DNA of 64,000 nt. Origin: Sedimentitalea arenosa (lineage in GTDB: Bacteria; Pseudomonadota; Alphaproteobacteria; Rhodobacterales; Rhodobacteraceae). Position numbers and translations under genes: made by a program. Each line of letters starts with the position of its first letter. Position 1 is the first letter of the stretch. A model generated the notes under the pieces. It saw nothing but the letters and a program-made list of their open reading frames with translations, was not told the DNA's origin and did not search any database. The stretch is from NCBI RefSeq assembly GCF_016428585.1, contig NZ_JAELVR010000012.1, forward strand, positions 1 through 64,000, given 5' to 3'. Shown here piece by piece: positions 34,686-44,671 of this stretch.

Positions 34686-36140
34686 CTACTGTTTCCGTAG
34701 CAGCGCGCCGTAGAAGTCGATGCCACGCGACAGGTTGTCCAAGGACAGCCGTTCGTTGATGCCGTGAAACCGCACCAAATCGTCGTTGCCGATCTTGAAC
34801 GGGTTGATCCGATAGGTTGCATCCGATGCCTTGGCGTAGTGGCGCGCGTCGGTCGCGGCGATGGTCAGGCCGGGGACCGACACCAGCGAACCGAAGGTGG
34901 ATCGGATCGCGGCCTCGATGTCGAGATAGCCCTGCGCGCGCGCGTCGGCCACCGGCGATGCCTCGATCGCCGTGGCGCTGTCCACGACGATCTCGATTGC
35001 GGAATCGTCGATCACCTGGCGCACATGGGCGATGACGCTGTCCACCGTGTCGCGCGGATGGATTCGGAAATTGATCGTCGCACTCGCCTCCGTCGCCAGT
35101 ACGTTGTCCTTGGCTGAACCGGACAACATGGTCGGTGCGGTGGTCGTGCGCAGCATGGCGTTCGTCGACGGCGCATCGGACAGGACGCGTTCGAGCAGCG
35201 GGTCAAACAGCCAGCGATTTGCAAAGAGCGCGCGCTGCAGAAGCGAGAAATGCGGTCCCAACCCGTCGAAGAACTCGGCCGATACTCCGGTCAGACCGCC
35301 GGGCATCGGGGACTCCTCCAGCCGGTGAACGGCCCGCGCAAGGCGCCCGACCGCGGTGATCTTCGGCGGCATCGAGGAATGTCCGCCGGTGCCGCGCGCA
35401 ATCAGTTTCAACGTCATGTAGCCCTTTTCGGACAGGTTGATGCTGGCGACCGGCGTGTCGAGTCCGGGCACGATGCCGTCCAGCACGAAGGAGCCTTCGT
35501 CGAGCGCCCAGGCGAGGCGCACGTTCTGATCCGTCAGGTGGCGCGCGATGGATTGCGCGCCGGTGCCGCCAACCTCTTCGTCACCGCCGAAGCTGAAATA
35601 GACCGTGCGGCGCGGGGTGAAGCCCTCGGCGATCAGGTGTTCGGCCGCGCTCATCATCGCGATCAGCGCACCCTTGTTGTCGAGCGTCCCCCGCCCCCAG
35701 ATGTAGCCGTCCGCCAACGTGCCGTCATAGGGCGGATGGACCCATTCGTCGATCGAGTCCAGCGCCACGGGAACGACATCGTAGTGGGCTGCCAGCAGCA
35801 CCGGTTGTTGCGTCGCGTCGCTGCCTGTCCATTTGAACAGCGGCGTCTGCGCGTCGAGCACTTCGTGGTCCATGGTCGCGTGCACGTTCGGGAACCGGTC
35901 GACAAGGAAGGCGCGAAACGCAGGAAATTCCGGTTGGTTCATGTCGATCGAAACAGTGCGGAACTGCACCGCGTCGGACAGAATTTGCGCCGCGCGGTCC
36001 GTGTCGGCTCCCAGTTCGAACGGCTCGGCCATGGCGATTTCGCCCGCGGAATAGCGCAGCGTGTTGACCACGATGATCGCCATCAGGGCGAGGAGGACGA
36101 CTCCGACTCCGATGGCGAGGCGTTTGATGAGGCTCAGCAT
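34686..36140 (-). CDS. membrane-anchored M20 peptidase (PM20D1/CPS1-like)
   Basis: The protein has 484 residues: an N-terminal transmembrane anchor (about 7-27), then M20 metal motifs AAHYDVVPV (about 120), GRGTLDNKGALIAM, SFGGDEEVGGTGA and a dimerisation domain. The C-terminal ATDARHYAK carries the final His ligand. In homologues this layout (carboxypeptidase S or PM20D1 type) hydrolyses or condenses N-acyl amino acids; here the catalytic domain would face the periplasm. The gene is convergent with PBP1A. Confidence 0.88.
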   Translation of the reverse strand: MLSLIKRLAIGVGVVLLALMAIIVVNTLRYSAGEIAMAEPFELGADTDRAAQILSDAVQFRTVSIDMNQPEFPAFRAFLVDRFPNVHATMDHEVLDAQTPLFKWTGSDATQQPVLLAAHYDVVPVALDSIDEWVHPPYDGTLADGYIWGRGTLDNKGALIAMMSAAEHLIAEGFTPRRTVYFSFGGDEEVGGTGAQSIARHLTDQNVRLAWALDEGSFVLDGIVPGLDTPVASINLSEKGYMTLKLIARGTGGHSSMPPKITAVGRLARAVHRLEESPMPGGLTGVSAEFFDGLGPHFSLLQRALFANRWLFDPLLERVLSDAPSTNAMLRTTTAPTMLSGSAKDNVLATEASATINFRIHPRDTVDSVIAHVRQVIDDSAIEIVVDSATAIEASPVADARAQGYLDIEAAIRSTFGSLVSVPGLTIAATDARHYAKASDATYRINPFKIGNDDLVRFHGINERLSLDNLSRGIDFYGALLRKQ

Positions 36141-36318
36141 GTGGGGCTCCTTGGATCGCGGTGGCAGAGGGACGGCGCTGTCGGTTGTTGGATTCGTTAG
36201 ACCGGAATGTGGTTTGCCGCAATCGCGGCGTCGGGTCAGCCGGTATGCTTGATTGCTTGCCGGGCCACCGGCGCTGGTCTATCACCCACGGGCATACAGA
36301 TCACCGCAGGACCCTTCG

Positions 36319-37440
36319 ATGCGCGCCGAGATTCAGAATACCGTTGCCGAAATCGAGAAGTCGCTGGAGCTTCTGGCCCAGCGTATGGACTGGGAAACCG
36401 CGCAGCACCGGCTGGAGGAATTCAACGCCCGTGTGGAGGATCCGAACCTGTGGGACGATCCGGAGGCCGCGCAGAAACTGATGCGGGATCGCCAGATGCT
36501 GGTTGACGCGATGGAAACCTATGAAAGCATCAAACGCGATCTGTCGGACAACGTCGAGATGATCGAACTGGGCGAGATGGAAGATGACGCCGAGGTCGTG
36601 AAGGATGCCGAAGACGCTTTGAAGACGCTGGCCGCGAAGGCTGCGAAGAAGGAACTCGAAGCACTGCTCGACGGCGAGGCTGACGGCAACGATACGTTTC
36701 TCGAAATCAACGCGGGCGCGGGTGGTACTGAAAGCTGCGACTGGGCGGGAATGCTTGCGCGGATGTATGTCCGCTGGGCCGAGAAGAAGGGCTACAAGGT
36801 CGAACTTCAGTCCGAGAGCGCGGGCGAAGAGGCCGGGATCAAGTCGGCGACCTACAAGATCAGCGGGCCGAACGCTTATGGCTGGCTGAAATCGGAAAGC
36901 GGCGTGCACAGGCTCGTGCGGATCAGCCCGTTCGACTCGGCGGCCAAGCGGCACACGTCCTTTTCGTCCGTCTGGGTCTATCCGGTGGTGGATGACAACA
37001 TCGAGATCGAAGTCAACCCCGCCGACATCCGCATCGACACCTATCGCAGTTCGGGTGCCGGCGGCCAGCACGTCAACACGACGGACTCCGCGGTGCGGAT
37101 CACCCACCATCCCACGGGAATCGTGGTGACCAGTTCGGAAAAATCGCAGCACCAGAACCGTGACATCGCCATGAAGGCGTTGAAATCGCGGCTCTACCAG
37201 ATGGAGTTGGACCGCCGCAACGCCGCCATCAACGAGGCGCATGAAAACAAGGGAGACGCGGGCTGGGGCAACCAGATCCGCTCCTACGTTCTGCAGCCCT
37301 ACCAGATGGTGAAGGATCTTCGGACCAACCATGAAACGTCCGATACCAAGGGCGTTCTGGACGGCGATCTGGACGGGTTCATGGCCGCGACCCTGGCGCT
37401 CGACGTGTCGGGCAAGTCCCGCGCCGAGGCGCAGGGCTGA
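36319..37440 (+). CDS. prfB: peptide chain release factor 2
   Basis: This 373-residue class I release factor recognises UGA and UAA. The tripeptide anticodon SPF is in [12 protein letters not shown] and the catalytic GGQ is in [15 protein letters not shown]. The reading frame is continuous from the Met at 36319, so the programmed +1 frameshift that autoregulates prfB in E. coli and many bacteria is absent. Nothing disrupts the N-terminal region ([17 protein letters not shown]). Confidence 0.97.
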   Translation: MRAEIQNTVAEIEKSLELLAQRMDWETAQHRLEEFNARVEDPNLWDDPEAAQKLMRDRQMLVDAMETYESIKRDLSDNVEMIELGEMEDDAEVVKDAEDALKTLAAKAAKKELEALLDGEADGNDTFLEINAGAGGTESCDWAGMLARMYVRWAEKKGYKVELQSESAGEEAGIKSATYKISGPNAYGWLKSESGVHRLVRISPFDSAAKRHTSFSSVWVYPVVDDNIEIEVNPADIRIDTYRSSGAGGQHVNTTDSAVRITHHPTGIVVTSSEKSQHQNRDIAMKALKSRLYQMELDRRNAAINEAHENKGDAGWGNQIRSYVLQPYQMVKDLRTNHETSDTKGVLDGDLDGFMAATLALDVSGKSRAEAQG

Positions 37441-37558
37441 GCCGCGAGAGGCGGGCTTTCACGCTGGATTCACGCGCCCCTTGTTAACCCTGATTCGCGG
37501 CGCGCATCATCCCTGACGGATGGCGCTCCGGATCATTGCGAAACGAAGGGATAGGACC

Positions 37559-39490
37559 ATGCCGACGATTAATCCGATTTTTGACGGATCGACCCCGGTG
37601 GAACGTGCATCGGGACAGGGAGATGCGACCTGGAACGGTGGCTTTCTGGGCTACTACAGCGCCTATGACACGACGCCGAATGCGAACCTGATTGCGAACG
37701 CAGACCTTGTCGGATCCAACTGGACCGTCGCGGCGATGCGCTTTGGAGCGGACGGGACGAACACCACGAAACTCACCGACAGCGACTCGGGATCGGGGCG
37801 GCGGATCGACTACCTCAGGCTGGGGCAAAACTCCGATGTCGATCTCGTCTCGACCAGGGTAAAGTTCATCGAAGGCGGTGACGGGGCAAAGCACGACATT
37901 CAGTTGGGATCGCAATTCACCAACTCGATCAACATCGGAGCTGATCTGAACATCGTCAAGACCGCGTCTGGATATCTCGGCAACCTTGAGGTCTGGAACG
38001 GACGCGGAGTGGTCACTGTGAACGGAGGAGCCGGCGCGATCAGGTTGGGCAACCTGAATGACCGGGTGATCGTGGATGGCGGAAACGTGAAGAGCGTGTC
38101 CTTTCGTGGTGGTGAGGACCGTTTGATCCTGAAAAACGGAGCGATCGTCGAAAACGTCAACGCGTCGTCGGGAGATTTCATCGGCCGATTGCAAGGCGAC
38201 AGCCGGGTCGCGTCTATGCGGATCGATTCCGGCAATGCCGACATCGAAATGACGGGGAATTCCCGGATTTTTTCGCTCAAGCTGGATCACGGCAACAACA
38301 CCGTCACCACAGAGGGCGGGTTTCTCGAGACGTTCTACTCCTTTGACTCCAATAACACGGTCCGGCTCGGAACGGCCGGAAACACCTCTGGTGGCGCAGG
38401 GCAAGTCCAGTTCTCGAGCGGGTCTGGAGAGGCGTTTTCGCATACCATTGTGGCGCATGGCTATCTGGGCATGCTGAGCACGCAGGACACGGGCAGCGAC
38501 GCGACCGATGACCAGAGTACCGACGTCACGATCAACTACTTCGCCGGTGCGCTGCTCTTGGGCAATGGTGACGATACCGTGAAAACCGGCGACTATTTCG
38601 TCGAGACGATTTCGACCAGTGGAGGCAACGACAGTGTTGGTGTCGGCGCTGGCGGAGCGAATTTCATTGGAACCGGAAAGGGCACGGACACTGTGACGAC
38701 CGGTTCCGGCGAGGTTGAAGCAATCCGAACAGGCGATGGGGACGATACGGTGACAACCGGATCCGGGTTTGTCCAAAGTGTGTCGACGGGTGATGGAAAC
38801 GACACTGTAAAGATTGGCACCGGAAGCGTCGGCCAAGTGAATATGTGGACGGGTGACGACACGATTCACGTGAGCGAAATCGCGAGTGACATGGAGCTCG
38901 ATTTTCGTGGTCAGCAAGGCGTGGATACAGTCGTGTTTTCGGGTTTCACCGTTGGAGTGGAATTCTCTCTGGATACGACGGCCTACCAGGATGTTTCCGG
39001 GAAAGGGAATTTCCGTCAGTCGTCGATGGAAAATCTGACCGGGTCAAACCGCGGTGACAAGTTGACCGGGAATGGCGGCGAGAACGCGCTGTCGGGGCGT
39101 GGCGGGGCCGATCGGCTCTTCGGTGGTGATCAGAACGATGTCTTGAGAGGTGGAAACGGCAACGACAAGCTGTACGGCCAGAACGGCAAAGACACGTTGA
39201 TCGGTGGCAAGGGCAAAGATGTGCTTGACGGTGGCCGTGGCCGGGACAACCTGCGGGGCAACGACGGCGAGGATGTTTTTGTTTTCGGCAAGAACAGCGG
39301 CCTCGACCGGGTTCTGGATTTCACCGACGGCGAGGACATTCTGCGGCTGGAGGATCACACCGGCGGGTTTGGCGACCTGTCCTTTGCCAACCTGGGCGGG
39401 AACCTGCGGGTCACGCATGACAACGGCACGATCGTACTGGTTGGCGAGGCAGGAACAGTGCTGACCTCGGCGGATTTCGATTTCGTCTAG
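37559..39490 (+). CDS. RTX calcium-binding repeat protein, secreted
   Basis: The protein has 643 residues without a classical signal peptide. The N-terminal half is a long beta-solenoid-like region (VDGGNVKSVSFRGGEDRLIL and similar), with degenerate Gly-Asp repeats (GDGDDTVTTGSG, STGDGNDTVKIG) around residues 380-440. Typical RTX nonapeptides, GGxGxDxLx, occupy about 497-575 (GGNGNDKLYGQNGKDTLIGGK... as separate repeats). The end resembles a C-terminal type I secretion signal. It is probably secreted by a T1SS as an adhesin or surface-layer-like protein; no enzymatic domain is visible. No secretion genes are adjacent. Confidence 0.85.
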   Translation: MPTINPIFDGSTPVERASGQGDATWNGGFLGYYSAYDTTPNANLIANADLVGSNWTVAAMRFGADGTNTTKLTDSDSGSGRRIDYLRLGQNSDVDLVSTRVKFIEGGDGAKHDIQLGSQFTNSINIGADLNIVKTASGYLGNLEVWNGRGVVTVNGGAGAIRLGNLNDRVIVDGGNVKSVSFRGGEDRLILKNGAIVENVNASSGDFIGRLQGDSRVASMRIDSGNADIEMTGNSRIFSLKLDHGNNTVTTEGGFLETFYSFDSNNTVRLGTAGNTSGGAGQVQFSSGSGEAFSHTIVAHGYLGMLSTQDTGSDATDDQSTDVTINYFAGALLLGNGDDTVKTGDYFVETISTSGGNDSVGVGAGGANFIGTGKGTDTVTTGSGEVEAIRTGDGDDTVTTGSGFVQSVSTGDGNDTVKIGTGSVGQVNMWTGDDTIHVSEIASDMELDFRGQQGVDTVVFSGFTVGVEFSLDTTAYQDVSGKGNFRQSSMENLTGSNRGDKLTGNGGENALSGRGGADRLFGGDQNDVLRGGNGNDKLYGQNGKDTLIGGKGKDVLDGGRGRDNLRGNDGEDVFVFGKNSGLDRVLDFTDGEDILRLEDHTGGFGDLSFANLGGNLRVTHDNGTIVLVGEAGTVLTSADFDFV

Positions 39491-39570
39491 GTTGCGCGAC
39501 GCATTCCGGGGCTTGCGCGAAACCGGGTTGGGGTTAGGCTGGCGAAAACAAGCTCCAAGGACCGCCCGAC

Positions 39571-40968
39571 ATGACCCTGACCCGTCGTCCCGCCGCCGAT
39601 CTTCTCTCCGATCTCGCGCGTGGCGCCTTGGGTGCGGAAGAGCTCATGCAGGCGACGCTCGACCGGATCGGCATCGTCAACGGCACCGTCAACGCGGTTG
39701 TCGGTCTGCGCGATCCGGATGCGCTTCTGGAGGAAGCGCGCGCCCTCGACAATGGGCCGAAGCGCGGTGCGTTGCATGGGTTGCCCATCGCGGTCAAGGA
39801 TCTGGCTGATGTCGCGGGCATCGTGTCGACCCGCGGCTCTCCGGCGTTTGCCGGGGTCGTGCCGGTGGAGGATTCGCTGATCGCCGCGCGAATGCGGGCG
39901 GCCGGGGCGATCCTGATCGGCAAGACCAACGTGCCGGAATTCGGACTCGGTTCGCATACCTTCAACCCGGTCTATGGCGCGACCGGCAATGCCTATGATC
40001 CGTCCCGCAGCGCCGGCGGCTCCTCGGGCGGGGCGGCGGTGGCGCTGGCCACGGGCATGACCGCACTGGCCGACGGGTCGGACATGATGGGCAGCCTGCG
40101 CAACCCGGCCGCCTGGAACAACGTCTATGGCTTCCGGCCGAGTTGGGGCCGGGTGCCGTCGGACCCGGTGGGCGACATCTTCCTGCACCAGTTGAGCACG
40201 CTCGGCCCCATGGCCCGCAGCCCCGAAGATATCGCACTGTTGCTCGACGTGATCTCGGGGCCCGACCCGCGCCAACCGCATGGTGTCGCCTGTGATCCTG
40301 TCGCTCCACTTTCTCCGTGCGATCCGGCCGGGCTCCGCATCGGATGGTTGGGCGATTGGGGCGGTGCGCTGCCGATGGAGCCGGGAATTCTCGACATTTC
40401 GGAGGCGGCGCTGGCGGTGTTCGAGACGTTGGGCTGCACAGTCGAGCCGGTCGCGCCGCCGTTCTCGGCGGACGCAATGTGGCAGAGCTGGCTCGACCTG
40501 CGTGCCTGGCAGGTGTCTGCGGGACTTGCGCCGCTTCTCGCCGAGAAGGCGCCGCTGAAGGAAAGCGCGGTTTGGGAGGTCGAACGGGGCCTCGCTTTGA
40601 GTGGCCAGCAGATCCAGCAGGCGAGCCTGATCCGGTCGGACTGGTTTTGCGCCGCGACCCAGCTGTTCTCAACTTATGACGCGTTGGTGTTGCCATCGGC
40701 GCAGATCTGGCCGTTCGACGTGACGCTGGCATACCCGACCGAGATCGACGGCACGGCGATGGACACCTATCACCGCTGGATGCAGGTGGTTATCCCGGTC
40801 AGCCTGATCGGCCTGCCGGCGCTGGCGGTACCGGCGGGGTTCGGCCCGGCGGGCCTGCCGATGGGTGTACAACTGTTCGGCCCGCGCGGCAGCGACGCGG
40901 CGCTGCTGCAACTGGGCGCGGCTTATCACGCCGCGACCGGCTGGCCGCAGAAGCGCCCGGCCCAGTAA
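39571..40968 (+). CDS. amidase (amidase signature family)
   Basis: The enzyme has 465 residues with the Ser-cisSer-Lys triad: catalytic Lys in [10 protein letters not shown] (about 74), and the Gly/Ser-rich signature [16 protein letters not shown] carrying cis-Ser and nucleophile Ser (about 148-172). The family includes aryl- and acyl-amidases and GatA-like proteins; here the missing gat operon and C-terminal sequence argue for a stand-alone amidase. The GG-SS-GG motif is intact. It precedes the DUF2189 gene by 23 bp, so the two may be co-transcribed. Confidence 0.9.
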   Translation: MTLTRRPAADLLSDLARGALGAEELMQATLDRIGIVNGTVNAVVGLRDPDALLEEARALDNGPKRGALHGLPIAVKDLADVAGIVSTRGSPAFAGVVPVEDSLIAARMRAAGAILIGKTNVPEFGLGSHTFNPVYGATGNAYDPSRSAGGSSGGAAVALATGMTALADGSDMMGSLRNPAAWNNVYGFRPSWGRVPSDPVGDIFLHQLSTLGPMARSPEDIALLLDVISGPDPRQPHGVACDPVAPLSPCDPAGLRIGWLGDWGGALPMEPGILDISEAALAVFETLGCTVEPVAPPFSADAMWQSWLDLRAWQVSAGLAPLLAEKAPLKESAVWEVERGLALSGQQIQQASLIRSDWFCAATQLFSTYDALVLPSAQIWPFDVTLAYPTEIDGTAMDTYHRWMQVVIPVSLIGLPALAVPAGFGPAGLPMGVQLFGPRGSDAALLQLGAAYHAATGWPQKRPAQ

Positions 40969-40991
40969 GACACCGGGAAGGGGAGAATGGA

Positions 40992-41780
40992 ATGACTGCA
41001 GAACTGGAACATGGTGTTCCGCCGCTCGGCCCGGTGTCGGGCGGCATCCTGCGCACGGCGCTGCAGCGCGGCTGGCAGGATTTCAAGCGCGCACCGGTCT
41101 TTGGGCTGGTCTTCGCGGGGTTTTACGTTCTCGGTGGCTGGCTGATGGCCTGGATCACCGCCCAGACCGGGACGACGTTCTGGCTGGTGCTCGCCGCGAT
41201 CGGATTTCCGCTGATCGGTCCCTTCGCGGCGGTCGGGCTTTACGAAGTGTCGCGCCGGCTGGAACAGGGTGAGCCGTTGAACTGGAGCGAGGTGTTCGGC
41301 GTGGTGCTGCACCAGGGGCGTCGGCAGTTGCCCTCGATGTGCGCCATCATCATCGTGGTCTTCCTGTGGTGGTTCTTCATCGGGCACATGATCTTTGCCC
41401 TGTTCCTTGGGTTGTCGACGATGACCAACATCTCGTCGTCTTTCGAGGTTTTCCTGACCGCAAACGGTTTGGCCATGCTGGGGGTGGGAACGGTGGTGGG
41501 CGCGCTTTTCGCGTTGCTGCTCTACATGATCACTGTTCTGGCGCTGCCGCTCCTGTTGGATCGCGAGGTCGATTTCGTCACCGCGATGATCACCAGTTTC
41601 AAGTACGTGACGAGCCATCCTCTGCCGATGCTGGCTTGGGCGTTCATCATCGCGGTGCTGACCTTCGCCGCGCTGATCCCGTGGTTCGCCGGGCTGTTCG
41701 TGGTTCTGCCCCTGTTGGGGCATGCGACCTGGCATGTCTATGACCAGCTGAAGGAGGAGGCCGCGACCGAGGCGGCCTAA
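40992..41780 (+). CDS. DUF2189 integral membrane protein
   Basis: This 262-residue membrane protein has about six transmembrane helices (around 42-62, 68-86, 118-140, 150-190, 210-235) and the DUF2189 pattern ([21 protein letters not shown] broken at [17 protein letters not shown]). Function of the family is unknown. It has a GGGAGAATGGA leader after the amidase. Its stop overlaps the end of the convergent 71-residue gene by 4 bp. Confidence 0.9.
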   Translation: MTAELEHGVPPLGPVSGGILRTALQRGWQDFKRAPVFGLVFAGFYVLGGWLMAWITAQTGTTFWLVLAAIGFPLIGPFAAVGLYEVSRRLEQGEPLNWSEVFGVVLHQGRRQLPSMCAIIIVVFLWWFFIGHMIFALFLGLSTMTNISSSFEVFLTANGLAMLGVGTVVGALFALLLYMITVLALPLLLDREVDFVTAMITSFKYVTSHPLPMLAWAFIIAVLTFAALIPWFAGLFVVLPLLGHATWHVYDQLKEEAATEAA

Positions 41781-41992
41781 TCCTGCTCCCGACCGGACGC
41801 GACGAGGCGCGCTTTCAGGCGCAGCGCGTCGGGGTGATTGCGTTCGAGCGCGAAGACATAGGCATGGGTCAGAAAGAACCCTTCGGCAGTTGGATCGTTG
41901 GCGCGGTCGGCGGCTTCGGCATAGAGATGAACCAGCGCGTCATGCGCGCCCTCTGCATGTGCGGCGAGCAGCCGGTCGTTCAGATCGTTCAT
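41777..41992 (-). CDS. small helical protein coupled to Rieske oxygenase
   Basis: This 71-residue protein ([21 protein letters not shown], then [31 protein letters not shown]) looks like one to two TPR/SEL1-like helix pairs. It starts inside the stop of the Rieske oxygenase (4-bp ATGA overlap), so it is translationally coupled. Similar small alpha-helical genes sit next to oxygenases in Rhodobacterales, but a function is not known to me. Confidence 0.7.
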   Translation of the reverse strand: MNDLNDRLLAAHAEGAHDALVHLYAEAADRANDPTAEGFFLTHAYVFALERNHPDALRLKARLVASGREQD

Positions 41993-43149
41993 TCCGCGGC
42001 CTCGGCCTTGGCGCGATGGGTCTGGATCTTGCCGGCGACCCAATCATGGAACAGGTGAGTCGGCCCGTCCATCGCGGGCGAGAAGCGACCGCCGTCGAAT
42101 CCGGGGGCCAGACGACCGCGCTGCATGCCTTCGACGACGAAGATGTCCTCTTCGAACACGGTCTTCCATTGCTGTGAATTGCGTGCGCGCAATCCTTCGT
42201 CGGTGCCGGCCACGGGATAGTAAAGATGGACATGTTCCGTCGTGCGCGCCGTCCCGTCGGGCACGAGAATGATGGCGAAGGCGTGATCGCGGTGCACGCC
42301 CAGCAGCACGTTCGGAAAGGCTGCGACGTATTCGGCGGCGGTGTCCCATTGGTCGCTCAGCCCGGCGAAGTCCGGAAACTTCTCGCCGTTCTCGTTGGTG
42401 ATCTGGCGATAGACGAGCGTGCCCTGGCCGGAATATTCGCCAGGTCGTTCGATGTGGTAGTGGTCTTCCAGGCGGGAGTAGCTGTTCAGACCCGGGTGCA
42501 CCCACGGCAGGTGATAGCTTTCGCAGTAGTTTTCGACCGCGAGCTTCCAGTTGCAGTTGACGTCGAGTTGGAAGCGGCTTTCGGGGCCGCCATGAAAAAC
42601 CGGCTGCTCGAACTCGGCCCAGCGGGCCAGAAGGTCGGCCATGGCGATTTCGAAAGCGGGGGCGTCGCCCGAGAGATTGATCCAGACCACGTCGCGCCAG
42701 ATATGGCTGCGGACCTCGATCAGGCCGAGCAGGGCGCGGTCGATACCTTCATGGGTGTTCTGGCCTGGACCGCCGACATGGGGCGTGCTGACGAGACGTC
42801 CGTCGGTCGCATAGCACCAGCTGTGGTAAGGGCACCGGATCGCGCCCTCGATCTTGCGCGGGGCGTCCACCAGGATCATCCCGCGGTGGCGGCAGGTGTT
42901 CTGGAACACGCGCACAGTGTCGGATTTGTCGCGGATCAGCAGCAGCGGCATGCCCAGGAAAGTCATCGGCACCGCGTCGCCCGGTTCGGGAACATCCGCG
43001 GCCACGGCCAGCCCGGCCCATTGCGTGACCAGAAGCGCCTGTTTCTCTTCCTCGAAGACGGCAGGGTCTATGTAATGCGCGTTGGGAAGGCCGTGTGCGG
43101 ACCCGATCGGGCGGCGTACATCGGACAGATCGGTGATTGACTGGGCCAT
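41989..43149 (-). CDS. Rieske-type ring-hydroxylating oxygenase, alpha subunit
   Basis: The protein has 386 residues. The Rieske [2Fe-2S] ligands are Cys86-x-His88 and Cys106-x2-His109 (CRHRG and CPYHSW). The mononuclear iron domain follows with NYCESYHLPWVHPGL. Its start (Met at 43149) gives MAQSITDLSD, better placed than an upstream Met at 43188. It resembles oxygenases of quaternary-amine or aromatic catabolism; without a reductase gene nearby the substrate stays open. Operon: oxygenase then a 71-residue protein, with a regulator gene upstream. Confidence 0.9.
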   Translation of the reverse strand: MAQSITDLSDVRRPIGSAHGLPNAHYIDPAVFEEEKQALLVTQWAGLAVAADVPEPGDAVPMTFLGMPLLLIRDKSDTVRVFQNTCRHRGMILVDAPRKIEGAIRCPYHSWCYATDGRLVSTPHVGGPGQNTHEGIDRALLGLIEVRSHIWRDVVWINLSGDAPAFEIAMADLLARWAEFEQPVFHGGPESRFQLDVNCNWKLAVENYCESYHLPWVHPGLNSYSRLEDHYHIERPGEYSGQGTLVYRQITNENGEKFPDFAGLSDQWDTAAEYVAAFPNVLLGVHRDHAFAIILVPDGTARTTEHVHLYYPVAGTDEGLRARNSQQWKTVFEEDIFVVEGMQRGRLAPGFDGGRFSPAMDGPTHLFHDWVAGKIQTHRAKAEAAE

Positions 43150-43258
43150 GATCCCCTCCTTCTTGGCTGCGGCGATTTCATCACCCAAGCAAGCCGGAGG
43201 TCCGGCCCAGCAGCGACGCGACTTTCCTCACCGCGACACTCAAGGCCGTTTTCGGATC

Positions 43259-44056
43259 TCAGCGGAAGGGTTCGGACGGTTGCAGCAGCCGCCGATGGAA
43301 CGGTGACAGTTCCTCTTCGCGGCGCAGGCCGGTCGTTCGCGCGGCGGCCAGAACACTGTGGCACGTTCCTTCCAGATGTTCGAAAACCATTCGCGTTGCG
43401 CGAACGGCATTCGCGTTTTCGCGCACGGTTCTGGTGGCGTAGCCAACCCAGAAGTTGTTCTCGAACGAGGCGACCCGGGTCAGAAAATTGAAGGAGCTCG
43501 ACATCGCCTTGCGCCGCGAGATCAATAGCGCGACCCCATCTTCCTGACGCACGACATAGCCGCGGTACTCGCGGGTTCGAGCATCCAGCGTGAGGCCCTG
43601 CTCGCCCATCGCTTCGCGCGCCTCGAAACCGCGCACATAGGTATGGCCCGACTTGCGGAACACGTTGACCAGCCCGACGACGAATTGATCGGTGTTGGTG
43701 AAACTGCGACGCGAGAAACGGAAGAACCCGTCCGGAAACACGTCCTGTGGAATGTCGTTCACGCCCTTGCCGATGAAATCCGCCAAAACAGGTCCGTTCA
43801 ACACCATCCCGGCAGTGACCAGCGAGTCGACAGGATCGAGCAGGATACGGGCGTCGACCTTGAAGAACTCACAGATCCGGTCAAGTACGTCGGGGCGCGG
43901 AAAACTCTCGCCGGACAAGTAACGGTTGAATTGGGTACGATTGATGCCCAACTGCCGAGACAGCTCGGAGACGGAGGAATACTGTTTGGACAAAACGCGC
44001 AAATTAGCGCCGAACATGTTACGCAATTCTGACGGAGAACGCCCTGATCTGGACAT
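43259..44056 (-). CDS. XRE-type HTH transcriptional regulator
   Basis: The protein has 265 residues. An N-terminal Cro/XRE HTH (about 28-75: SVSELSRQLGINRTQFNRYLSGES) is followed by a large C-terminal region with no recognised enzyme motif, perhaps a sensor domain. It sits 109 bp upstream of the Rieske oxygenase and in the same direction, so it is the likely local regulator. Two inverted repeats upstream of its start (44063-44084 and 44148-44163) are candidate operators. Confidence 0.85.
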   Translation of the reverse strand: MSRSGRSPSELRNMFGANLRVLSKQYSSVSELSRQLGINRTQFNRYLSGESFPRPDVLDRICEFFKVDARILLDPVDSLVTAGMVLNGPVLADFIGKGVNDIPQDVFPDGFFRFSRRSFTNTDQFVVGLVNVFRKSGHTYVRGFEAREAMGEQGLTLDARTREYRGYVVRQEDGVALLISRRKAMSSSFNFLTRVASFENNFWVGYATRTVRENANAVRATRMVFEHLEGTCHSVLAAARTTGLRREEELSPFHRRLLQPSEPFR

Positions 44057-44062
44057 GATTAC

Positions 44063-44084
44063 TCCAAATTTAATTCGCTTTGGA
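44063..44084. promoter_or_regulatory. inverted repeat, candidate operator of the XRE regulator
   Basis: TCCAAA-N10-TTTGGA lies just upstream of the regulator's start codon (44056). It could be an autoregulatory operator. The binding protein is inferred from position only. Confidence 0.4.
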
Positions 44085-44147
44085 CTTAAGCCTGATCCCA
44101 GGCCAAGTATATGAAAACACCAACGTTCACCTCAAAAAACCCGAGTT

Positions 44148-44163
44148 GACGCTAGTTAGCGTC
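44148..44163. promoter_or_regulatory. perfect 16-bp palindrome between divergent genes
   Basis: GACGCTA-GT-TAGCGTC is a perfect inverted repeat in the 239-bp gap between the XRE regulator and the plus-strand gene at 44296. It may serve both promoters. Confidence 0.5.
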
Positions 44164-44295
44164 GAGGGTGACGCCGGATTGTGTCGCCAAGCTATCGAAT
44201 TGGACACAAATTGCAAGAGTGCGACGCCCAGTTTTCCATGTCTGATTGTAAGGAATTGTCTCAATGTTAAGGCATAGGGATAGACGGGACATGTT

Positions 44296-44658
44296 ATGTT
44301 TGGCGTGGTACTTTGGAGTGACGGGCAGGACAACAAGGCGGTGATCTGGTGCGAGGATCACGGCGACTTGGCGTTCTACCGACAGGAAGAAAACGAAGCG
44401 TCGGTGGCACTGGATGCCGGCGATTGGGTCGAGTTCGACATGTCGATGGACCACAATCTGCGCTTCGTACACAACCCCAGGTTGGTTGCGGAGGGCGTGT
44501 TTCCAGAACTGCCGGAAGCGCTGGAGTCGGCGGCCCCGCGCAAGGCCGCCGCGTCAGGGCAGGCGCAGCGTGGATCCGCCGAGATCATACCTTTCGCCCT
44601 GGCGCGTGGCCGACGCGACGTGCAGCGGGCTGAAGTGGCGCAGAAAAGCGCGCTCTAG
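44296..44658 (+). CDS. small hypothetical protein, possible SH3/cold-shock-like N-terminus
   Basis: The protein has 120 residues. The first 60 residues alternate short beta strands (FGVVLWSDGQDNKAVIWC, then GDLAFYRQ, GDWVEFDMSMDHNLRFV), like a small OB- or SH3-type barrel. The rest is a basic, low-complexity tail. The start at 44296 has GGGA eight bases upstream. I do not recognise a named family. It is convergent with ilvN. Confidence 0.6.
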   Translation: MFGVVLWSDGQDNKAVIWCEDHGDLAFYRQEENEASVALDAGDWVEFDMSMDHNLRFVHNPRLVAEGVFPELPEALESAAPRKAAASGQAQRGSAEIIPFALARGRRDVQRAEVAQKSAL

Positions 44659-44671
44659 CCTCGTCGCCCGG

